DNA of 47,412 nucleotides from positions 1-47,412 of the forward strand of contig NZ_LYVF01000193.1 of assembly GCF_001655685.1 (NCBI RefSeq), given 5' to 3'. The stretch's first letter is position 1. Each line of letters starts with the position of its first letter. This document shows positions 42,416-47,412 of the stretch, in pieces. A program made the translations under genes and the position numbers. This DNA is from Desulfotomaculum copahuensis. GTDB taxonomy: Bacteria > Bacillota > Desulfotomaculia > Desulfotomaculales > Desulfovirgulaceae. The notes beneath the pieces are model-generated. The model was not told the origin of the DNA. It worked only from the letters and a program-made list of their open reading frames with translations, and did no database searches.

Positions 42416-42664
42416 TTATTTATTTTTAGTCATCATGGATTTTACTGTTACACCGGGCACGCGGCCGAGTTTGCCGGTTAAAGCGCTGATCTCGTCGTTA
42501 CTTCCATCGACAATCAATGCTATAATAGACACGCCACGTTTCCTATAGGGGATCCCCATTCTGCCCACAAACAATGATGCATGATCATGAAGTATTGCAT
42601 TAACCTGTTCCGCGCTGGCAAGATCTTCAACTACAATACCGACAATGCCAATTCTCGTTTCCAC
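42416..42664 (-). CDS. TM1266-type putative iron-only hydrogenase system regulator
   Basis: The 82-residue protein has the ACT-like pattern of the TM1266 family: RIGIVGIVVEDLASAEQVNAIL, then LFVGRMGIPYRKRGVSIIALIVDG and GRVPGVTVKSMM. Such proteins sit beside hydEFG genes, hence the name; a regulatory function is not proven. The start is GTG with GAGGGGG about 10 bases upstream. The leader before it contains a strong terminator (42689-42724). Confidence 0.88.
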   Translation of the reverse strand: METRIGIVGIVVEDLASAEQVNAILHDHASLFVGRMGIPYRKRGVSIIALIVDGSNDEISALTGKLGRVPGVTVKSMMTKNK

Positions 42665-42688
42665 CTGGCCATAACCCCCTCAACAGCC

Positions 42689-42724
42689 AAAAACTCCCTT
42701 CCCGTCAATGGCACGGAAAGGGAG
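42689..42724 (-). terminator. Intrinsic terminator in the leader of the TM1266-hydG operon
   Basis: On the minus strand CTCCCTT-T-CCGT pairs with ACGG-G-AAGGGAG (about 11 bp with one internal mismatch, 7-base loop) and is followed at once by TTTTTGG. The start codon is only 25 bases downstream. It lies 130 bases after the promoter at 42884-42856, so it must act as an attenuator. Confidence 0.85.
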
Positions 42725-42849
42725 CAAAACGACAAAACAAAATACACATGCCGTATGCATGCCTTCCCGCTTGGAAATGCCTTGCGGTCGGGTGAAACAA
42801 CAAGCCCTATACCCCCGGGCAAACCGCCAGCAGGTATATGGCAAATTTC
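42725..42849 (-). promoter_or_regulatory. Structured leader of unknown class upstream of the TM1266-hydG operon
   Basis: On the minus strand the leader opens with GCCATATACC, which pairs with GGTATAGGGC (10 positions, one mismatch) around a GC-rich inner loop. ACCGC/GCGGG and CATGC/GCATG hairpins follow, then a U-rich spacer and the terminator. I recognise no known riboswitch class or T-box sequence. The arrangement promoter, folded leader, terminator, start codon suggests a ligand- or factor-controlled attenuator. Confidence 0.55.
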
Positions 42850-42855
42850 ATTAAT

Positions 42856-42884
42856 ATTGTAACACTTGCTCTTTATGCTGTAAA
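42856..42884 (-). promoter_or_regulatory. Sigma-A promoter of the TM1266-hydG operon
   Basis: On the minus strand TTTACA (42884-42879) and TACAAT (42861-42856) are 17 bases apart. Transcription would start near 42849, giving a leader of about 185 bases. Confidence 0.82.
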
Positions 42885-42905
42885 GATAATCTTTCCTTCT
42901 CGTTA

Positions 42906-43196
42906 TCAATTAGATTTAGTTATTTTTTTCTCGTGATCAGTATCTTCCATCATATACAGCACATACGCCCTGGCCGGATCCTGCCGTATTTCTTCCATTA
43001 TCGGCGGAGACACAGAAATTTCCCCCACCAGGTTAAAACCGGCGGAAAGATCAAAATCTTCAATTTCGGTGACTTTAAAGCATGTTAATACAGGGGTGGG
43101 ATCCTTACTTTTAATTTTGAGATCCCGGTATTTTCTTCGGGCCTCATCAATAGAATCAGCAAAAATGATCCGCGTGTTGGTTGGATGCTTCAACAT
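42906..43196 (-). CDS. Hypothetical protein, 96 residues
   Basis: I do not recognise this soluble, acidic protein. It reads as a small alpha/beta domain (RIIFADSIDEARRKYRDLKIK, then LTCFKVTEIEDFDLSAGFNLVGEI) ending in a charged tail. GGAGC precedes the ATG by 7 bases. It ends 22 bases before the hydG-operon promoter. There is one cysteine and no membrane segment. The coding frame looks real from amino-acid composition, but conservation was not tested. Confidence 0.6.
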   Translation of the reverse strand: MLKHPTNTRIIFADSIDEARRKYRDLKIKSKDPTPVLTCFKVTEIEDFDLSAGFNLVGEISVSPPIMEEIRQDPARAYVLYMMEDTDHEKKITKSN

Positions 43197-43251
43197 AAAT
43201 CAGCTCCAATGCTTGCTTTATATAAAAATAAGATTCTCATAATATATTTTT

Positions 43252-43491
43252 CTAGCGCTTGATACATAAATATACCCCGGACAGGGTCGAAAATATCAGG
43301 GCAAGTGCTGTTAACTCAGCAACGGGCAGACCCAAAATATGCAACGCATGCAGTTTGAAAATTACGCCTCCGCCCCGGCCTCTCCATACGCCGGAGAATT
43401 GACTGATTGCCAGGCCGGTAAAAGCCATGTAAACAAAAAAGAACGCCGAAATCAATCCCAAAATACGGTGAAATTTACGCATAGTCAACAT
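43252..43491 (-). CDS. Small membrane protein, PepSY-associated TM type
   Basis: The protein of about 79 residues starts MLTMRKFHRILGLISAFFFVYMAFTGL, the histidine-bearing first helix found in PepSY-associated membrane proteins. It then has FKLHALHILGLPVAELTALALIFSTLSGVYL, a second helix. It is short for the family, perhaps a minimal two-helix version. The start is uncertain: GTG at 43533 has GGAGTGAG close by, while the ATGs at 43491 and 43482 fit the homologous start better. Confidence 0.6.
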   Translation of the reverse strand: MLTMRKFHRILGLISAFFFVYMAFTGLAISQFSGVWRGRGGGVIFKLHALHILGLPVAELTALALIFSTLSGVYLCIKR

Positions 43492-43553
43492 AAAGAAACC
43501 GGTCCTCGCAAGGCCCCGGGAACCGGCTATCACCTCACTCCATAAGGGGATAT

Positions 43554-43955
43554 TTATAGCTCTTGACCCAAGCTTTCACCCGGCTGACAAACGTAAATAT
43601 TGGTTACTTTGAGTAAAACGGCGGATTTTGGTTGCAGCGCCGGCATTTTTTCTTTCACCCAAACCCGGGCCTGATCAAAAACCGGTCCCAAATCATGAAT
43701 GGTTACTTTACCTTTGATTTGGTAAGACAACTTATTTTCCTGATCCCAAACACAAATGGACATGTATGGGTTGGATTCTATGTTTTGTTTGGTCTTATGC
43801 ATAAAATTATCGACAACCAACAGGTTTTCATCGTCATAAACTTTGACGAAAGTCATCGGCACCACGTTGGGTACTCCGTCCCTGGAAGCAGTGGCGATGG
43901 GGAAAACACCCTGCCTGGAAATCACATTTTTGACTTCGGTTGTTAACTTACTCAT
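43554..43955 (-). CDS. Pyridoxamine 5'-phosphate oxidase family (FMN-binding split barrel) protein
   Basis: The 133-residue protein has the split-barrel flavin fold: GVFPIATASRDGVPNVVPMTFV, LLVVDNFMHKTKQNIESNPYMSICVWD and YQIKGKVTIHD. Such small proteins often bind FMN, F420 or heme; the substrate is unknown. AAAGGAGCG precedes the ATG. It is followed by the small membrane protein on the same strand. Confidence 0.88.
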   Translation of the reverse strand: MSKLTTEVKNVISRQGVFPIATASRDGVPNVVPMTFVKVYDDENLLVVDNFMHKTKQNIESNPYMSICVWDQENKLSYQIKGKVTIHDLGPVFDQARVWVKEKMPALQPKSAVLLKVTNIYVCQPGESLGQEL

Positions 43956-43977
43956 CTTAACGCTCCTTTTTTACACA

Positions 43978-44184
43978 CTAAATATTGGAGGTTCCCTGCT
44001 TTCCACCGGAAGCTTGGCCCTGACCTTGACCTTGACCCTGACCGCAACCCCGGCCCTTGCCCTGACCCTGATCACAGCCCCGGCCCTGACCGCGGCCGCT
44101 ACCTTGTTTTCCCTGGCCGCCGCATCCGCCGCCACCTTTTCCCTGGCCCTTGCCCTGCGGGCCGGTACCATCACCGCGAGGCAT
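43978..44184 (-). CDS. Gly/Gln/Lys-rich low-complexity protein with DUF5320-like start
   Basis: The 68-residue protein begins MPRGDGTGPQGKGQGKGGGG, like the N-terminus of the DUF5320 protein at 44769-45146. It then consists of GQG, GRG and GKG units with three cysteines (GCGG, RGCDQ, RGCGQ). GAAGAAGGTGA precedes the ATG, so it is probably translated. The DNA is correspondingly repetitive (CCTTGAC and CCCTGAC units). Its function is unknown; a flexible metal- or cluster-associated peptide is a guess. Confidence 0.68.
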   Translation of the reverse strand: MPRGDGTGPQGKGQGKGGGGCGGQGKQGSGRGQGRGCDQGQGKGRGCGQGQGQGQGQASGGKQGTSNI

Positions 44185-44303
44185 TCAACTCACCTTCTTC
44201 CCACTTCAGAGTGGAAAATATTTTACATAAGTCCATTATATGATTCTTAAAAGCACATGTCAATTACCAATTCGTATTCTGACGTCTACTGGTGGCAAAA
44301 AAT

Positions 44304-44684
44304 TCATTTGTTTTGTGGCGAACCGCCGGCAATATAATTTAAAACAGCCTTGTAAAACGCCCGGGTGGCCAGATTGGAGCAATGTATTTTTTGCTCGGAC
44401 AGCCCGCCCAGAGCGGCAGCAATGTCATCATCGGTTATTTCCCCGGCTTCTTCCAAACGCTTCCCTTTGACCAGTTCAGTAAATATACTGGTCGTTGCTA
44501 TAGCTGCCGGGCAGCCGAAAACTTTATATTTTATGTCGGCCAGGAAATCTCTCTCAACCTTGATGTGCATTTTAACATGATCACCACATCCGGGATCACC
44601 AACTACACCCACCCCGTCAGCACCAGGGATTTCACCGACATTACGCGGCCTTTGAAAGTGATCCATCAGTATATCAGTATACAT
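44304..44684 (-). CDS. NifU/IscU-like iron-sulfur cluster scaffold
   Basis: The 126-residue protein has the three scaffold cysteines C33 (GDPGCGD, with the conserved Asp), C58 (VFGCPAAIA) and C102 (KIHCSNLA) of the IscU fold. It starts MYTDILMDHFQRPRNVG, the usual IscU start. It would assemble and hand over Fe-S clusters. No cysteine desulfurase is next to it. It is on the same strand as, and about 80 bases after, the DUF5320 gene, possibly in the sigma-54 operon. Confidence 0.92.
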   Translation of the reverse strand: MYTDILMDHFQRPRNVGEIPGADGVGVVGDPGCGDHVKMHIKVERDFLADIKYKVFGCPAAIATTSIFTELVKGKRLEEAGEITDDDIAAALGGLSEQKIHCSNLATRAFYKAVLNYIAGGSPQNK

Positions 44685-44768
44685 ACAATCCCCCCGATTA
44701 TGGCCAACCGGCCCGGAAACGTACAGTGCACCGTTTCCGGGCCGGACGCAAGTGACCAGCTTAAGTTT

Positions 44769-45146
44769 TTATTTTTTTGCTTCCGGTTCATCTTTGGTCG
44801 TTAAAACATCTAAACGTTTTTTGATGTCTGCCAGCATTCCTTCGAAATAACTGGCTTTTTCCCTCAACATACCGGCTTCATCCAACGCTCCCGCTTGGGG
44901 GTTGACGCCGGCCGCCACCGGATAGCCGTAACCGCCAAAAGCGTTCCACCTGCCACCGCGGCCATAGCCATAACCACCGGCACCGGCAAACCAACCGCGG
45001 CCGCGGCCAAAACCGCCGCGCCCCATTCCCATGCCAATGTTGGCCGGGTTGGCAAACCCGGGCGTATTATACCCGGCACAAAAACCTATTCCTCTTCCAC
45101 TCATTGCTCCTGCACCCATAGGACCGGTACGATCTCCACGCGGCAT
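44769..45146 (-). CDS. DUF5320-type glycine-rich protein with C-terminal coiled coil
   Basis: The 125-residue protein begins MPRGDRTGPMGAGAMSGRGIGF, has a Gly/Arg/Tyr-rich middle (GMGMGRGGFGRGRGWF, then GGYGYGRGGRW) and ends with a coiled coil (LREKASYFEGMLADIKKRLDVL). These features match the DUF5320 proteins that accompany NifX and MinD-ferredoxin genes in anaerobes; function unknown. The ATG at 45146 has AGGAGG upstream. It follows the NifX-like gene by 35 bases. Confidence 0.85.
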   Translation of the reverse strand: MPRGDRTGPMGAGAMSGRGIGFCAGYNTPGFANPANIGMGMGRGGFGRGRGWFAGAGGYGYGRGGRWNAFGGYGYPVAAGVNPQAGALDEAGMLREKASYFEGMLADIKKRLDVLTTKDEPEAKK

Positions 45147-45181
45147 AATAAAAACCTCCTGTTGATTAATTTTAGTATTGC

Positions 45182-45550
45182 CTAGCGGCATCCCTTCCGG
45201 AAACGGCACCGCCGCCGCCAAATGCCGGGCATAGCAAATTTTTCACGGTTCAACCGGCCTTTAATGTAAGCATCAAGAACCTCATCCACACTTCCGGTAA
45301 CCCAGGAGATAACCTGTATGCCCATGCCTGAAAGCTGCCGGCAGGAAATATCACTGATTCCGCCGCAAATAACCGTCCGCACACCTGCTTCGCATAACCG
45401 CTCCATCTTTTGCAAGGGATATGGACAATCAAGATTAATTTCCCGGCTGAAAACAACTTGTCCGGCACCAACCCGGAATACCAGCGCCTTCTGTGCCCCT
45501 TCAAAAAGAGGAGAAATTAGCGAGTTCCAGCTTATAACCGCTACATTCAT
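45182..45550 (-). CDS. NifX/NifB-type cofactor-binding family protein
   Basis: The 122-residue protein has the same fold pattern as that at 28622: MNVAVISWNSLISPLFEGA, LCEAGVRTVICGGISDISCRQLSGMGIQVISW and VDEVLDAYIKGRL. A basic, arginine-rich tail follows. It probably binds Fe-S or Fe-Mo type clusters. AAGGGGGTG precedes the ATG. It is the first gene after a perfect sigma-54 promoter. Confidence 0.87.
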   Translation of the reverse strand: MNVAVISWNSLISPLFEGAQKALVFRVGAGQVVFSREINLDCPYPLQKMERLCEAGVRTVICGGISDISCRQLSGMGIQVISWVTGSVDEVLDAYIKGRLNREKFAMPGIWRRRCRFRKGCR

Positions 45551-45579
45551 TTGACACCCCCTTTTGCCTTTTTATGTTT

Positions 45580-45596
45580 TGCAACATTCGTGCCAA
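45580..45596 (-). promoter_or_regulatory. Sigma-54 promoter before the NifX-like gene
   Basis: On the minus strand TTGGCAC (45596-45590), GAATG, TTGCA (45584-45580) matches the -24/-12 consensus exactly, including GG and GC spacing. Transcription would start near 45568, some 18 bases before the NifX-like start codon. Confidence 0.93.
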
Positions 45597-45668
45597 TCAA
45601 ATAATAAAACGAAAAGAATCAGTCATAAGCAACCAGCAAGATAAACCGGCGATTAAATGCATAAAAAA

Positions 45669-45717
45669 GATTGCGTTTTGCACCTATCTGACGCTCCAGG
45701 CATTGCAAAATGCAATG
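45669..45717. promoter_or_regulatory. Two upstream activator sites for the sigma-54 promoter
   Basis: A perfect inverted repeat CATTGCA-AAA-TGCAATG lies at 45701-45717. A partial second copy, GATTGCGTTTTGCACCT (13 of 17 matching the reverse complement of the first), lies at 45669-45685. Their centres are 32 bp apart, three helical turns, and 80-130 bp upstream of the -24/-12 element. This is where an enhancer-binding activator would sit; the protein encoded at 45755 is the obvious candidate. Confidence 0.75.
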
Positions 45718-45754
45718 AATTCTTCACCGCGCCGATTTCAAGCCGGAATCGGAA

Positions 45755-47080
45755 TCACGGACTGCTAATTTCCGCCCGGATATTATATTGCTTCATTTTT
45801 CGCCACAGGGTGCTTTTATCAATGCCCAGTTCTTTTGCCACGGCTACCCTTTTCCAGTTGTTACGCACCAGGGCATCACGTATAAATTGCGCTTCCATTC
45901 CGGCCAGTGTGCACGGTACGGCATCATTTCCACCTGAATGCAGATAAGACGGCAAATGTTTTGGTTCGATCAACCCGCCCGGACAAAGAACAAAAGCGTG
46001 TTCAATTGCGTTGGCCAACTCGCGAATATTGCCGGGAAAATCATGATTCATCAGACTGTTCAGCGCCGGCCCGGATATGCCGCTAATTGTTTTTTCAGAT
46101 AAAGCATTATTATGATCGATAAAATGTTCCACCAATAACGGTATATCCTCCCGGCGCTCAACCAGGGAAGGAAGGTTAAGATTGATTACATTTAAGCGGT
46201 AATAAAGATCCGCCCGGAAGCAATCCTTCTCTATAGCTTCAGCAAGGTTTTTATTGGTCGCCGCCAGCAAACGCACATCCGCCCGTACGGGGTGAATGGC
46301 GCCAAGCGGCTCATATTCCTTCTCCTGAAGCACACGTAATAATTTAACCTGCACGCCTGGTGAAACATCGCCTATTTCATCCAAAAAGAGGGTTCCCCCT
46401 TGTGCCCGGGCAAAACGGCCTGGTTTACTTTTCCGCGCATCGGTAAAAGCGCCTGCTTCATAACCGAACAACTCCGATTCCAGCAAAGTATCCGGCAAGG
46501 CGGCACAATTCACGGCAATAAATGGTTTTTCACGGCGCGGGCTTAAATTGTGAACAGCCCTGGCCAGCAACTCCTTCCCTGTTCCGGTGGGTCCGGTGAT
46601 CAGCACAGTGCAATCGCTGGCAGCAATAGCAGGCAAAATTTTAAAAATCTCGCGCATTTGGTGGTTTTTGCTGATCATATCGCCAACGGTATAGTTTTTT
46701 TCCAATTCCTGACGCAGCTTCTCCACTACGGAAAGATCACGAAACGTTTCCACACCGCCAATCATCCGTCCATTTTCATCTTTTAATATGCCAGTGCTGA
46801 TACTGACGGGCACTCTTTTACCGTCGGCGTTAACTATAAATATCGCCTTATTTACTACCGGCTTACCAGTGATTAAAGTGTTCTTCAGCGCACATTGTGA
46901 TTCGCAAATATTGGCCCGGAACACATCCCAGCACATTCTGGCGGTGGCTTCACAGGCATAAACGCCGGTGATTTTCTCCGCCGCTTGATTGAAAAAAGTT
47001 ATCCGCCAGTCGCTATCAACAGTAAAAACGCCATCAGTAACGCTGTTCAAAATGATTTCGTTAAAATCGGGTTTTTTCAT
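45755..47080 (-). CDS. Sigma-54-dependent transcriptional activator (PAS, AAA+, Fis-type HTH)
   Basis: The 441-residue protein has a PAS domain (residues about 1-115: ILNSVTDGVFTVDSDWRITFFNQAAEKITG with ARMCWDVFRANICESQCA, three cysteines in a cofactor-like spacing) and the AAA+ domain. The AAA+ motifs are Walker A GPTGTGKE, ESELFGYEAGAFTDA, Walker B LFLDEIGD and the arginine finger region ADLYYRL. A Fis-type helix-turn-helix (VRNNWKRVAVAKELGIDKSTLWRKMKQY) ends it. The sigma-54-contacting loop reads GAFTDA instead of GAFTGA. It likely senses redox or gas through the PAS domain and drives the promoter at 45580. Confidence 0.94.
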   Translation of the reverse strand: MKKPDFNEIILNSVTDGVFTVDSDWRITFFNQAAEKITGVYACEATARMCWDVFRANICESQCALKNTLITGKPVVNKAIFIVNADGKRVPVSISTGILKDENGRMIGGVETFRDLSVVEKLRQELEKNYTVGDMISKNHQMREIFKILPAIAASDCTVLITGPTGTGKELLARAVHNLSPRREKPFIAVNCAALPDTLLESELFGYEAGAFTDARKSKPGRFARAQGGTLFLDEIGDVSPGVQVKLLRVLQEKEYEPLGAIHPVRADVRLLAATNKNLAEAIEKDCFRADLYYRLNVINLNLPSLVERREDIPLLVEHFIDHNNALSEKTISGISGPALNSLMNHDFPGNIRELANAIEHAFVLCPGGLIEPKHLPSYLHSGGNDAVPCTLAGMEAQFIRDALVRNNWKRVAVAKELGIDKSTLWRKMKQYNIRAEISSP

Positions 47081-47167
47081 ATTCAGTCCCCACTGAGATC
47101 ATAACCGTTTTAATTAATTTATAACATACGTCCATTATGCCGTCAATGGTTTTCTTCTGTACATGGT

Positions 47168-47197
47168 AAAAAGTCCGGGGATAATGCCACCCGGACT
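47168..47197 (-). terminator. Terminator entering from beyond the right edge
   Basis: On the minus strand AGTCCGGG and CCCGGACT form an 8-bp stem with a 10-base loop followed by TTTTT. It lies upstream of the sigma-54 activator gene and would end a leftward transcript from outside the window. Confidence 0.75.
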
Positions 47198-47412
47198 CCC
47201 AATAAATATACTTTCTCCAGGCTGCCAACAAGCGGCTGTTTTAGACCGACATGGACGGTGACCACTGCCGACCGGATAACGGTTGCCGCTAAAATCCAGG
47301 AAACCGGCAACCTTCCCCGGCAGGTATCTTTTATACTATAAAGAACATGCTAAGAGCAATTCCGGGATATTCACCAGGATACAAGAACAAGGGGTATAAT
47401 GGACCCATAAAT
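47198..47412. other. Right-edge interval without a supported gene
   Basis: No open frame with start, ribosome site and protein-like composition is seen. GGGGTATAATGG at 47391-47402 holds a perfect TATAAT, possibly the -10 of a rightward gene beyond the window, but no good -35 is present. Confidence 0.4.

Noticed and set aside
42631-42909. 92-codon leftward open frame before the TM1266 gene
   Set aside because: It spans the promoter, folded leader and terminator, is out of frame with TM1266 and has no protein-like features.
1-47412. CRISPR array or rRNA genes
   Set aside because: No regularly spaced direct repeats with unique spacers and no rRNA sequences were seen anywhere in the window.

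Overview
The window looks like a chromosome segment of an anaerobic, fairly GC-rich Firmicute of the Peptococcaceae / Desulfotomaculales type (Desulfotomaculum or Pelotomaculum relatives). The evidence is: Firmicutes gene order around the signal recognition particle operon, AGGAGG-type ribosome binding sites with frequent TTG and GTG starts, an 11-gene nuo cluster with no nuoEFG beside it, a heterodisulfide-reductase-like iron-sulfur protein, an [FeFe]-hydrogenase maturase, and two clusters of NifX / MinD-ferredoxin type genes. The species assignment is inference from gene content; no search was run.

Layout. 1-2.0 kb: end of a glycine cleavage operon (gcvT, gcvH) behind a glycine riboswitch with terminator, read leftward. 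2.0-4.8 kb: yraN, a C_GCAxxG_C_C redox protein, a superoxide dismutase and a RelB/ParE-type toxin-antitoxin pair. 4.9-7.7 kb: a scrambled accessory block. It holds a second, truncated copy of the 3' end of nuoN, a decayed IS66-family element, and an orphan DUF4367 membrane protein of anti-sigma type. 7.8-17.6 kb: nuoA-N (A, B, C, D, H, I, J, K, L, M, N), read leftward. 17.8-24.7 kb: the housekeeping run ylxM-ffh-rpsP-khpA-ylqD-rimM-trmD-rplS-lepB-ylqF-rnhB, also leftward and reading on towards nuo. 25-26.5 kb: a class III aminotransferase. 26.8-28.6 kb: an HdrD-like protein behind a highly structured leader. 28.6-31.3 kb: a NifX / two MinD-ferredoxin ATPases / FmdB / ArsR cluster. 31.4-33.5 kb: a two-component system with a striking six-repeat array in front of it. 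33.9-36.5 kb: a cobalamin-binding-like protein, a DUF202 protein, an unusual tRNA and an ECHDC3-like crotonase. 36.7-40.5 kb: a molybdate/tungstate ABC operon behind a Moco-type riboswitch. 40.7 kb: a small MITE-like element. 40.9-42.9 kb: hydG and a TM1266-like regulator behind an attenuated leader. 42.9-47.1 kb: small proteins, NifU-, DUF5320- and NifX-like genes, a perfect sigma-54 promoter and its likely PAS-AAA+ activator.

The most notable items are: (1) a tRNA at 35508-35604 with a selenocysteine-tRNA-like body but a cysteine anticodon (GCA) and U73, with a bulged T-stem; (2) the sigma-54 circuit at 45.6 kb with paired upstream sites 32 bp apart; (3) the 11-bp-periodic array before the response regulator; (4) two unexplained leaders that end in intrinsic terminators (before hydG's operon and before the HdrD-like gene); (5) a 101-bp palindromic element with 18-bp terminal repeats and a 10-bp target duplication; (6) a 218-bp second copy of the nuoN end that differs in coding sequence only at synonymous positions.

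How the genes fit together. Much of the accessory content concerns metals and electrons: Mo/W uptake under cofactor sensing, [FeFe] hydrogenase maturation, Fe-S scaffold and NifX-type cofactor carriers, MinD-ferredoxin ATPases, an HdrD-like electron carrier and a complex I without its usual NADH module. All functional links between clusters are inference.
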